Assembly: GCA_905250125.1 (NCBI GenBank)
Contig: CAJNOL010000103.1
Location: 62,001-126,000, forward strand
Origin: Rotaria sordida
Taxonomy: Eukaryota; Rotifera; Eurotatoria; Philodinida; Philodinidae
Length of the DNA: 64,000 bases
Direction of reading: 5' to 3'
Below, in pieces: positions 40,949-52,091 of this stretch. Each line of letters starts with the position of its first letter. The first letter of the stretch is position 1. The notes under the pieces are model-generated. The model had not been told where the DNA came from. It saw only the letters and a list, made by a program, of their open reading frames with translations, and made no database searches. A program made the translations under genes and the position numbers.

Positions 40949-43781
40949 TATGTAATCGGATATATTAACTATCCTGTATCTAATATCATGTGCAGAAAAA
41001 GAAAAAGTTTCTTATTCTAAAACAAAAAAAAAAAAAACAAGATGAAGCAAGATATTACATTTTGTTTTTTGTTTCGTAGGAGTTTATCGATATTAATTAA
41101 ATCTCTATATCAATTGATAATCTTTATATATATATATATATCGATAGATGGAATAGATATGTACTTATGAACCTTCTATGTTTTCATAATAAAATGTTGA
41201 TGATGATCATGCTTGGCATGAACTTGAAATCTGTTCTGATGTACTCTTTCACATACTTTCTAGTTTACGATTCTTACCTTATCTTCTTCTCTTTTGTTCC
41301 GTTCGGTTCTGAGGAAGCATAGAGCAAAAGAGAAAATGAAAAAAAAAAAGAAAAATAGAGCGCAAGAGAACTTTCTTTCAACCCAAACAAATGCACACAC
41401 GGAAAAACAATTAAATTGAAAAAAAAAACGAGAAGAAATGAAAGAAAAAAAAGAAAAAAAATGCTATTGCCATATTCTTTTTTTTTCCTTCTAACATCAG
41501 AACCGCTATTATTGCATCGTTGGAAAATTGAAGAAAAAAAATATATAAAAGAGAATTTTGTAATGTGTTTATTGTCACCTTCTTGTCGTTATCGATGTCG
41601 GCAACATTAAAAGAAGAAAAAAAAAATTGAGAGGAGGACAGCCGACGTCTGGCTCTAGCAGCAACAACGATTTTGATTACATCTTAATTCGAAACAAATA
41701 GAAAAGAATTTCTATGGATTCGTATGTTGTGTGTTGACTATTACCGTGTCAATGTTTTTTCTCTTATGACAAGTGAAAATCATCCTTTAAAAAAAAACAA
41801 GTACATAAATTTGATCAGCTTTATAAACAATCGACATACAAGTTTCTTCTACATTCAATGTTTTTTTTTTTCGTTTGTTTTTTTTTTCTTGTCTTGTATA
41901 CTCATTGCAGTATTATTAAAATCATAGATTTCTTAAAATAAAATAAAAAAAGAATTTGATTGATCATACTCATGAATGTTTATTGACAATGAAAACGTAT
42001 GAAGAAAATAAAACTCATTTTATATATGATGTTAGTAATTATGAATATATTGTGTACTATATCAAACAAAAAAAAATAGAAACCCTAATAAATATTCTCG
42101 TTTGTCAACACATATATGATGATCGAACATCTCTGGCCATATTCTTAATTATAAATAATTTCAAACGTTAAGGGCAAATCAGTGCGATGAAGAGAAAAAA
42201 ATAACATAACATCTAATAAGATCTTCTTGAAAAAGAAATAATTTAATTTTTTTAATAAAAATGATGAGAAACCAGAAAAAAAATCATATTGAACAAGAGT
42301 TGATGTCGCATAAATCTTCTTGAATATAAATTAACTATGAAATAACTTAGAAAAGATAATCAAATGATTAATTCAACGATTAAAAAACAAAAAAAAAAAA
42401 TATAATAGAAAACATTACTATTCGTCATACCATATGACGAGAGATGTAAGCCAATGAACTGAACTGTTATTGGTAGCTGTCAAAATTTTTGAAATATTCA
42501 AGTCATGACTACCGGAATAAAAACATAAATAATTGAATTTTGAAAAAAATTTCGAATCATTGAAACATTTTTTCCAAAGTAGCTGTATCTAGCTTTGCAT
42601 CAATATGTTCTCTATGAGTGTTTTCTACTTGAAAACTTCTCGGAACCAAGAAAATTAAAAAAATAACCCTTCAAAGCTTTTAGTTGATGTTGTTGAGGCT
42701 TGAGACATTCTTATGTGCTGCCACTACCGATATATACATTTGGTTTACATCTCTATTCACGTTTTTATTTCAATAAAAATAGTTTCGATAAGAGTTCTTC
42801 ACATACTGAAAGAGAATTATTTCTGATAAGAAAGTCAAGAGTCTTACTTGGTTAATCAGAGAATTGATAACAAAATAAGTTAAACACTACAACACGATAT
42901 ATACGACTGATTAATTTACTTTTATATTCATCATATACATCGAACTATTAACATAAATTGATTTGACATCAATGAATTTATCCATTACAGATGATAATAA
43001 TTTAATATGATGCAAACCTATTGTACTATTCAAGCATGTTGTAAAAATACTTTCTTTTTTTTTTTGGAAATTAATAACAATGTAACTCATGTGTGAAGAA
43101 AATAAATATTCTTTTATGATTTCTTCATCATGCCACATTGTAAACACTAATAACGAAGACTATTGGAGATTGTTCGAGAATTTTTGTTTTAATACTTTCA
43201 ATTCAATACAAGAAATATTGTAATTCATAGAGAAAATAAAATCTATCGTATTGACTGGTTTTTATTAATTTACATAGAAGAAACATCAATAGTTTCCCAT
43301 TTTATTTTTAGCATAAATTAATTATTTTTCTTTGTTAAACTGATGTCTGACAAATACAAAATAGATTTTACCAAAATAGATTTTCAGACTGTCATGTTCT
43401 GTTTTTCTCTCAATACAACTTTAAGATTAATCTTTGTTAAAAATAACCATTAACAATGTAAGAAATCGAAGTGGTTATAGAACTATGCTTCAATGCAATT
43501 TGAATATCGTAAAATAAAATATCCAAGACAACGGAATAATAGATTATCTTGTCTGTACGAATTTCAACAATAAAACAAAAATATTTCTTTTTTTTTCTTT
43601 TTGTTTTTCTTTTAATCAATTTCATAGATACAAGTATTTTATTTTCTATATGCATAAGAACAAGCAATAAACAAAAACAAAAAGAAGTGACACACAAGAA
43701 CACATAAACCATTTTTTTTTAATCTAATCTATCTCAAAATCATGTAAAAAGAAAAGCAAAAATAATATTTAATTCGTTCAA
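40949..43781. other. Intergenic, about 2.8 kb, no gene recognised
   Basis: It holds the KIF19 promoter side and the 3' flank of the small membrane protein gene. AT-rich with (TA)n near 41128-41141 and many A- and T-runs. Short frames in it have no recognisable features. Confidence 0.45.
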
Positions 43782-43872
43782 TCAAAGATTTGATCGATAT
43801 TCAATTTTACCAAGAATTGTTGTATAAGCTGTTGGACGTGGTGGAATAGGTGGAGGTTTAGTTAATATATTA

Positions 43873-43907
<35 letters not shown>

Positions 43908-44386
43908 TACTGGACTGAATGATAAACGTTTTTCTTGAATTTTAGTTGTCTCAATAAAATCATTATCACTAAGTGGTAATGAATGTTGTCGACGTAAATG
44001 ATTAACACGTTTACACCAATACCATAAACCCATATTAATAAGAAATATTACAAATATCAAACCTAATGCTAATAAAATAATAAAATTCCAATTATATTCC
44101 CATGGAAAATTATATTTATTTGATGATGAAATTAATAATGATTTATTCGTTAAACTTGAATGATAAGCAAAAAATAAACAAATGATTATTCGTTTTTATT
44201 AATTTTTATTTCTACATACTTTGTATTATTATTACTATTACTATCGGATAGTACAATCAATGATGTTGTTGTCATTGTATTGAAATGATTATTATCAATT
44301 GTATTATTTGTTAGATTAATTTGAGTTAATGACATATTTATAGAAAAATCTTGTTCTTCAATAACGTTTTCTCGAATAAAACGCAT
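43782..44386 (-). CDS. Small single-pass membrane protein with SH3-ligand tail
   Basis: Two exons, 44220-44386 and 43782-44154, encode 179 aa; I do not recognise the family. The N-terminal part has several N-glycosylation sequons (NMS, NLT, NNT, NLT, NKS), so it is probably outside the cell or in the lumen. A single hydrophobic segment (FIILLALGLIFVIFLINMGL) is followed by the basic stop-transfer CKRVNHLRR. The cytosolic tail carries an 11-residue Asn run encoded by an (AAT)n microsatellite, then PPPIPPRP, a class II-like SH3 ligand, and ends EYRSNL. No cleavable signal peptide is visible, so an N-out, signal-anchor topology fits. The same PPPIPPR core occurs in the PTP tail about 12 kb away; whether both meet one SH3 partner is speculation. 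Confidence 0.6.
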
Positions 44387-44694
44387 CGTTTTATTTTAAA
44401 AAATGAAATGATTTTATACAAATTTGAAAAATAAATCATTAACGTTTAGAGAGACAAGCACGTGGTAATTTTTCTTTGCACGCCGTTTGTGAACGATCGA
44501 ATATCATCATATATCATATGATTCTTTATATTTTTCGAATAACGATTTTATTTATACTTGTCAGATATAAAAGAAAAAACAAAACACAACAAAAATATCC
44601 GGCATTATACTTGTATAACAATAAAAAAAAAATAACTTTGGATATAGCGAGATTAAAAATACCTGGAAAATTTTATAATAATAAATAAAAGATC
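44387..44694. other. Short spacer
   Basis: 308 bp between the membrane protein start and the kinase stop codon. Nothing is recognisable. Confidence 0.4.
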
Positions 44695-47600
44695 TCAACT
44701 GACTATATTCTGTTGAATTTTATAATAAAATGCTCGTGCAGTATTAAAACGATTCTTATAACATTTTTCTAATTCAACATATAATTCTTCTCGAGCATCA
44801 TCATCGTTCAATCCGACCATTAATGATTCATATAATTGTTCATATTTTTCTTCTCCTAATGGTTTAAAACGATTTTTGTGTATACGTAAAGCATTAAAAC
44901 AAGACCATATATGTTCTTTTATTGACTGCCATAATTGTGTAATAATTTCACTGTCGCTTTCACAACCGATCATTGCTAAAGAAAAATTTATTTTGAGGCT
45001 GTTATTTTTTGTTTTTGTGTTAATTAAATAATACAGATTCTTACCCATAAAAATATCTTCACCAAATGGTGAATGTGGTATATCCATAAAAAGACCAAAT
45101 AATCGTTCGAATTTTGTCTTTTGACCAAATGCACAACCGAAATCTATATGTAGTATTTTACCATCATCAGTAAGCATAATGTTATCGTCTATAAAGAGAG
45201 TTTAAGAAAAATATTGTTCAAAAATATACTTAAAGAACATTGTTTATTTTACTCTTAAAGTGCGAAAAAAATTTTATGTAAACTTTTGCCAGATGTTTAC
45301 TTTTGTTTTTAATACTGCAAGCATTTTCAGTAACTAAGTACTATGACCTTTCTATTTGACATAAACAAAATCACTCACAGTTATGCACCGAAACATGTGA
45401 AAAAAAAAGTGACGAAATATATAATAAAAAAGTTGTTGTTCATAATTTTCCTAATTATAACGGATACTAAAGTCTATATTAATCTTTAATAATAACAATA
45501 AGATATTATAGAGGATGATATGCATGATCAAAAGGATCTTTTTCATTGATTAATTATTTTATCATATATGTCAAATATTCGAAATCATTTCCATCAACTA
45601 AAATCTCATCTAGAGAACTGCTCGTTAGAAAAATTCGAAATTTTTATATCACATAAATGTCAAGCATTAGAGTATATGTTGTTAAATGTTAATACTAGAG
45701 AAATACTTTAATCCTTTTTAATTCTAGTTAGAGTCTGTTTTCCTGTAGAAGTCTTATATTTATTCAAATTTGAAGTTCGTCAATGTTAATTTCTCATGAA
45801 ACATATGACAATTTTTATTTTTAGTCAAAAAACTAAAATTTTTCATTTTATCTATGAATAACAAGAAAAATACTTTACAATGTCGATCAGCTAATCGTAA
45901 AACAATTCCAGATATAACAAAACCAAGAAATGTTCGAAATAAATTCTTTTTTCGTTCAAATGATTGTTCAATAAATAATTTCAATGGATGTGTTGATGTT
46001 GAATCTTTATTTTCATCAACTCTTTTAAATTCAAGAAATGGATGTGCATTTTCAACACATTCAATAAGACCTTCAGATTCATCAACTGGAAGTACCTAAA
46101 TAAAAGATAGAGTTAAGAAATAAATAACGACATCGATATACACGGTGACTTTGAAAATAATTCGATTAAGTTTAATTTCAATTTTTTTTTCGCTGTCGTC
46201 AATGCTAAGAAGAATCCAAATAATGATTTGAGCAGAGAATTTTCAAAAATAAAAAGAATTGGTAGTATTCCGAAGATAGATTCTGTGAAAATCCAAAAAA
46301 CAAGTTTTTCAGACTTGCAATATACAATTCTGTTTCGACAATTCTCTAGAAAATAAAATATCGTCTTGCTTTCTTTAACGTTTTTTCACCAAGATACATT
46401 AACTTTACATAAGGCAGAAAATTGGAGTTTCCATACGAAATAACAGAGAAAAAAAACTACTTTTGTGCCTTCCGTAAAGTTTATGCATCATAATGAAAAA
46501 ACACTGAAAGAATGCGAGAGACATTTCATTTTGTAGAGAATTGTTTGCTCTATCATTCTGAATAATTCAAACTGCATTGTGATTGCAAATTCTAGGAGCT
46601 GAAAAACTTGCTTTTTCAGAGATTCTATCTTCCTGTTAGAAATAAAATTCTCTGCTCAAATCATTGATTGAATTCTTCTTATCGTTGATGACAGCAGAAA
46701 AAAATTAAAACTAAATTTGGTCGTATAATTTTCGAAGCTACTGTATATTAGGCGGTTGAAAAACAGTTTAACACCAATATATTTTTGACCTTTTTCTCTA
46801 TAATGTTAAGAACCTGGCTCAAATCTACTTAGTAATTTTTTATAGCCGATAAAATTTTCTATCCAATGTATCCCATATTCGAATTTCATAGATGAACAGT
46901 GAGCGGTGAGGCTTTTAAAAAAAAACTCGGACAGGATAATGTTCAAGTCTCAGAAGCTATTGTTTTAATAATGACATTTCACAGAACACGAAATTTTGAA
47001 CAAAATGATAGATCGCCGCATTTTCTATGATCTTCTCTTAAAACCTCAAAAGTATCACAAAAATCGAAAAAAAAACGACATTTTTTACCGATGTTTTGAT
47101 AAATTTTGGTTTTTTCGATACTTTTAACTTTTTAAGGAAAGGCTGTAGAAAATGCGACGAACTCTCATTTTGTTTAGAATTTTGTGCTCTTTAAAATTGT
47201 TTGGTTAAAAATAGTTTCTGGAACCTGAAATATTGTTCATCTATGAAATATGGGTATAGAATGCATTGGCTATTAAAATCACTATCGGGATTTAAGTTTG
47301 ATACTTAACATTATAGAGAAACAAAAATAAAAATACATTGTTGTTAAACTTTTTTTCCCTAACTGACATGTCTTACTTCATATAGAACAACTTCTGCATC
47401 AACATGTTCTTCTTTAAATATATGATTCATTTCTTTCATAACAGCAACACACATTGCATCTTGTAATAAATCATCACCATGTTTATAAATACAACTAAAA
47501 AATTTAATTTTTTTATTATTTTCAAAAAGAGAGAGAGAGAGAGAAAGATAATATCTCACGTTTTTGTATTTCCTTGACGATCAATAACAGTAAATTTTAA

Positions 47601-48026
47601 TGGTTTTCCTTTTGACGGTATAAATGATCCATCACGTAATTCAACGACCATAAAATCTGGTGATGTTGGTAATAAAAATGGTACAGGTACTTGTGTTAAA
47701 TCAGGTATTTTACTATCACCAGATTTTGTCATTTGAGAAATTATTGCAATAGCATCATGTGCAATACGTATAGGTGCACAATTATCTAATATACGTTGAC
47801 ATAGTTCTGTATGTTTACGATAATGACATGACCAATATAAACGACTACAATCAGCATCTGAAAGTGTTTTTAATGCTTGAAGTAAATTACGATCAGAATG
47901 TTCCACTAAACCCCATAGAAAAAATGGATCATGAATATTAACAATATTTGTTGACTCATGAGTTTGTTCTTCATATTTTATTTCATCAACATTATGAATG
48001 GGAACATTTAAATCAAGAATCGGCAT
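44695..48026 (-). CDS. Compact PI3K/PI4K-family lipid kinase
   Basis: Five exons on the minus strand: 47560-48026, 47377-47494, 45879-46095, 45045-45188, 44695-44975; 408 aa, phases consistent. The N-terminal part resembles the end of a PIK helical domain (FFLWGLVEHSDRNLLQALKT). The kinase part has IYKHGDDLLQDAM (ATP-binding lysine region), the catalytic loop LADRHYDNIML formed exactly across an intron, and the activation-loop start HIDFGCAFGQK. All residues I expect for catalysis (D-R-H-x-D-N and D-F-G) are present. It is far shorter than class I, II or III PI3Ks and lacks Ras-binding, C2 and adaptor domains, so the substrate cannot be assigned. The second intron (1281 bp) is filled by two foldback elements. 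Confidence 0.75.
46141..46743. mobile_element. Mariner-type MITE, about 603 bp, in PI3K-like intron
   Basis: TA flanks both ends (TA|CACGGTGACTTTG at the left, AGCTACTG|TA at the right). Inverted arms of about 200 bp share TTCGAAAAT-type starts, GCTGTC.TCAA, AATGATTTGAGCAGAGAATT and CAAGTTTTTCAG in mirrored order. No transposase is present. Confidence 0.7.
46750..47362. mobile_element. Second foldback element in the same intron, about 610 bp
   Basis: CAGTTTAACACCAATATATTTTT at the left mirrors AAAAATACATTGTTGTTAAAC at the right. Further in, TTTCTCTATAATGTTAAG, TTTCATAGATGAACA and GCATTTTCTA occur in both arms. The loop lies near 47090. Confidence 0.68.
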
Positions 48027-48233
48027 ATTAATTGTATAGAGATCTTAATAAATTAATCTGACTTATATAAAAAAAAATGAAAAAAAAATGAAAAGTTTCA
48101 AAGAATCGTATGCTTTATTGTTTTTTAAATTAATTACAGAAATCTCAATTAAAAAAAAAATAAATAAAATATCACGATTTTTTTTCTTGTTTAAATACAA
48201 ATTTAGGCAAAAATGAAAACAAAATATCATACG
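48027..48233. other. Spacer and unplaced 3' end of the VWA gene
   Basis: Between the kinase start and the N gap. An open minus-strand segment ending at 48172 (VFKQEKKS) may be the C-terminus of the VWA protein, but the frame across the gap is unknown. Confidence 0.35.
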
Positions 48234-48333
48234 NNNNNNNNNNNNNNNNNNNNNNNNNNNNNNNNNNNNNNNNNNNNNNNNNNNNNNNNNNNNNNNNNNN
48301 NNNNNNNNNNNNNNNNNNNNNNNNNNNNNNNNN
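48234..48333. other. Assembly gap (100 N)
   Basis: Run of exactly 100 N in the 3' part of the VWA gene; true length unknown. Confidence 0.98.
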
Positions 48334-49875
48334 TGGTGGTGGAAGAAGATTTTCATTTAAAGGTATATCATCTTGTTGAGCAATATCTAATAAATGTTTG
48401 TATTCTTCTTCATTTAATGATTTATCATCAATAATAGTCATTTCTTTTTGAAAATATTCTACTAAACGTGGATATTGTCGTCGCATTGATTGATATTCAT
48501 CAATAATATCAGGTGTAGCTGATGCTTGACGTAATTTTAAATAACGTTTCATAAATGATGTATAACGTACAAGTAAAATAGCTTTACGTATACCAGAATG
48601 TGTAAATGAATCAATATCATTTGAAAATTCAAATTCTTGTTCATTTTTTTGTCGTATACCAGATATTGTATCCCATGATGTATTAATTTTAAATTTTTCT
48701 TTATTTTCATCTTTTTTTAAATCAATTATTTTAAATAAAAGACATCCACCACGTACTTCATTTTTATCATTCATTGGTGATGGAAATTCAGTTATTGATT
48801 TAATTGATTGACGAGTATTAATTTGATCTTGTAATTGATGTACTTCAGGTGATCCATATCCTTGTTCAATTGTATAACGTTCACTTAATAATAATAATTC
48901 AATATTAAATCCAATTGGTGTAACTGTATAATGAAATTCAGTATTCATTAATTCATCAAATGTTCGAGCATTTCGAACATTACAATAATTACAACCAATT
49001 GTTCGTGATACTGATTGAATAACTTCAGCACCTAAATCAAGACCAACACCAACAACTGTTGACCAAACTGTATGGTTTTGTGCATTATTTTGAATACGTT
49101 TTAAAAATGTTTGACCATCACTTGTTGATACTTCCATATCAGTTAAGAAAAAAATTCGACGACTAATCATATTATTATCATCTTTCATACCCTTTTTATC
49201 TGTTTCTGAATTATATAAATCACTAGCAACTTCAATAGCTCGAGTAATATTAGTACCACCATCTGCACGCAATTTAAGAATATTTCCTTCTAATTGTGTC
49301 CTATTAATTGATGATATTCTTTCCATTGGTTGTAAAACTGTTGCAGCATGATTAAAAAGTACAATACCAAGTGCATCATCAGGTGAAAGTTGTTTAAGAA
49401 GTGTTAATAATGATTGTTGTGCTATTTGTAATTTTGTTTTACCTGGTTCACCTTCAAATTTATTCGACATTGAACCCGATATATCAAGTGTTATAACAAG
49501 ATGAAGTCGAGCACGATGTGTACGAATACCTGGACCATCAAGACAACTATTAAAATTAACACTAAGCCAATGTTCAATAGTTTTATTTTCATTTTCTAAT
49601 GGATTAATTGTTGTAGCAATACCAAATGATGGCATAAATAAATCTGTTGTTGTTGGTTGTGCCGTAAAATGATGAGCATAAAATGAACTTTCATAACTAA
49701 CATCATATGTTACATCAACAGGAGCTGTTGCTTCAATTTCAGCTTCCGTTATTTCTGGTTTACCTTGTTGTTTAGCTTCAGCTTGTTTTCGTTTAGCATA
49801 TGTTTGAAAAACAGCAGATTGACGAACTGCTTTACCACCTGTTGATTTGCGAGCTGTTTGCTTTGTGCGAGCCAT
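48334..49875 (-). CDS. Histone H3-tail / von Willebrand A-domain fusion protein (C-terminus lost in gap)
   Basis: Single open frame of 514 codons down to the gap, without introns. ATG at 49875 is the first in-frame ATG (a longer frame upstream opens only with TTG) and gives MARTKQTARKSTGGKA, identical to Met plus histone H3 residues 1-15. The next residues are V-R-Q-S, keeping R17. A basic linker follows (YAKRKQAEAKQQGK, about 26-39). The VWA domain, about residues 123-300, has a full MIDAS: DISGSMS (131-137), Thr in GGTNIT (206-211) and Asp in FFLTDMEV (243-250). The C-terminal half (to about 510) has a conserved-looking RKAILLVRYTSFMKRYL helix and LPPP just before the gap. No histone fold, signal peptide or membrane segment is seen, so a nuclear or cytosolic protein is likely. 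Function unknown. Confidence 0.85.
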
Positions 49876-51548
49876 CGAAATTGGAATAAAATGCAAATGA
49901 CAAGGGACATAGGTAGAATACAACCTATTTATCTATCAGCGCAGGACGTGTATGTTCTCTTGCTAGAATGTAATTGCAACATATTTGATTAATCTGCTCA
50001 ACGAGAAAGAAATAACGAATAATTTTATCCAAACCAGCAGAACAAGAGAACCTTTTCTTCATCGGTCGTTTGTGGAGGTAACAGATTGACAACAGAAACG
50101 TAAAAGAAGGAAAGCAAGCCTCATATTGATTAATGAGAATGTGACTCATTAAGTACCAACTAAACTTGTTTGATGCCTCGTGAAAGTACATGAGCGTTGG
50201 GTCACACAGTGCAAAAAAAATAAAATACTTCGACAGTGTCGATTGAAACTCACATTCACATGGTAACGTGATATGCGGCTAAGTTAGCATGATTCTATGT
50301 TGAATCCATTAGTCCATATTATATCCATTTAATATGTATCTCAGAGAGAATGATCAACAGTTGTCGAGGTAATAATAAAAGGTTAAAAATGTAACCGAAA
50401 ACCGAAACAAACCAAAAATATATGATTGGCTATTATCGGTTCGAATCATAGATTAATTATAGATAGCCAATCATATTTTTCAGTTTTCGGCTTCATTTTC
50501 GGCCTTTTATTACTATTCCAGTGTCGTTAGTTTATAAAATCTCTAAATTAAATTTTTAAAAACTTCTTTAAATTATGTATAACTTATTGAAATTAAAGAA
50601 GAAATACAAGATGTCCTTATATGACGATCTAGTTTTAATATTTTTTTCCGAACTAATAGATTCATTTTCATCGAATTCAAATATATTTCACTATAAACAA
50701 TTGAATATAGAAAAAAAAAGTATCTATAGTGTTCAAACAAGCAGAGAAAATCTTTTAAGAAGATCAACAAGATTTAAGTTATTTTAATCAAATAATAACT
50801 CGAGCAAACAATTTGTTGTTAAAGTTCAAAACATATTTTCTCATATCTTTCAATAACTCATTTTCATAATGAATTTCTTTATTATTTATTTTCTCTTTGA
50901 TCAATAGAAACGTCAAATAAGAGAAGATATTTATTTGGATTACTCGTAAGAAATATGATTGTAAGTGCTTCATTCGAATCAGCTTTTGGTATGTTTGCTA
51001 CATAATAAAATAACAAGGAATAGTAAAGAAGCTTATGTTTATACAACGGTAGATGAACGACGAACGAATAGTAATAATTTGTTTTGTATTGATGGTATCT
51101 AATAGAGAAAATCGGAGAAAACATCACTTTTGATTGCATAAAAATATCTAAGAAAACACACCATACATAATAAGAAAATATATACATAAAAATCAAATTG
51201 AATCGTGATAAAACACGAGGAAATTTTTTGACTGTTTGTAATTGGATTTTTTTTTTGACATTTTATATTTTGAAAATTTTCTCTTTCGAGTTTTTTTTTA
51301 ATAATAACTCAATAAAACATGTTATATCTAATGCAATATGAAATTAATAAAAATGATCGTATTTTTCATTATTCTAATTTACTATTGATTTCTCTCAAAT
51401 ATTTAAAGAATCATGTATTTTTATATCAAAAGAATATATTCGATACGATATCCTAATTAAACTTCGCTATTTTATTTTTATGATGAAACAAAAATAAAGT
51501 TATATCAAAGCACGTCACTGACATTTTCTCTTTTTCATATAAATCTAT
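49876..51548. other. Intergenic between VWA gene and membrane protein gene
   Basis: Contains the VWA promoter side and one hairpin element (listed separately, 50371-50517). The rest is AT-rich with no recognisable gene. Confidence 0.45.
50371..50517. mobile_element. Hairpin MITE, about 147 bp
   Basis: GGTAATAATAAAAGG at the left mirrors CCTTTTATTACTATTCC at the right. Next inward, CCGAAAACCGAAAC mirrors CAGTTTTCGG, and ATATGATTGGCTAT mirrors ATAGCCAATCATAT. It is palindromic along its length with a short loop near 50440-50450 and no coding content. Confidence 0.7.
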
Positions 51549-52091
51549 TTACACCATATCTTCACCACTCTGTCCAATACGTGTTCGTTCTGCAAGTGGT
51601 GATGATTTATAAGGAAAATCTTGATTATTATTAAAATATTCATTTGTTGATATTTGAATACCATTTGCATTTGTAGAACCATCATTACCTAATAAAAATT
51701 CATCATCTGGTGGTATTCGTTGAAATTCTTTTACATAAATTTCTTCCGCAGTTGGTCGACGACATCCTAATAAATAACCAATAAGTCCAATAACAGCTAT
51801 TGTTAGAAATACAAGTGCAAAAGCAATAAGTACAACTGACCAAAATGGAAAAAAACCTATAAGATATTAATAACAAACGATGATTTGCTTTTTCAAAATA
51901 AAATTATGAAAAAAAAAGTAAAGAACCTCGAAGTAAATAATCGGGATTGATACGATTGAACATATCTGTTAGTCGACCTCCCGATAAATCATAATGTGTT
52001 CGAGCTCCATAACCAAGATCTTGTTGTTCTCGTAATTGATCTGGCGTTAAAAATTGTCCATCACATATAATAATAATAGTTATTAAAACTC
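51549..52091 (-). CDS. Small type I-like membrane protein, 5' exon not found
   Basis: Two exons visible: 51927-52091 and 51549-51856, joined in frame (LLRG|FFPFW). I do not recognise the family. The upstream exon has a hydrophobic stretch (VLITIIIICDG) that looks like the end of a signal peptide, then a short ectodomain (QFLTPDQLREQQDLGYGART), one transmembrane helix (WSVVLIAFALVFLTIAVIGL) and a cytosolic tail with PTAEEIYVKEF, acidic PPDDEFLL and C-terminal GEDMV, which could bind a PDZ domain. The open frame continues upstream to 52254 but without any ATG; TATTTAG just before 52091 is a likely splice acceptor. The initiating exon therefore lies upstream and was not identified. Confidence 0.55.

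Noticed and set aside
49876-49923. N-terminal extension of the VWA frame upstream of MARTKQ
   Set aside because: The frame is open upstream but its first codon is TTG, and no ATG occurs before 49875. The H3-like Met is the natural start.
50430-50450. GGTTCGAATC resembling a tRNA T-loop
   Set aside because: It is the loop of the hairpin MITE; no acceptor, D or anticodon arms surround it.
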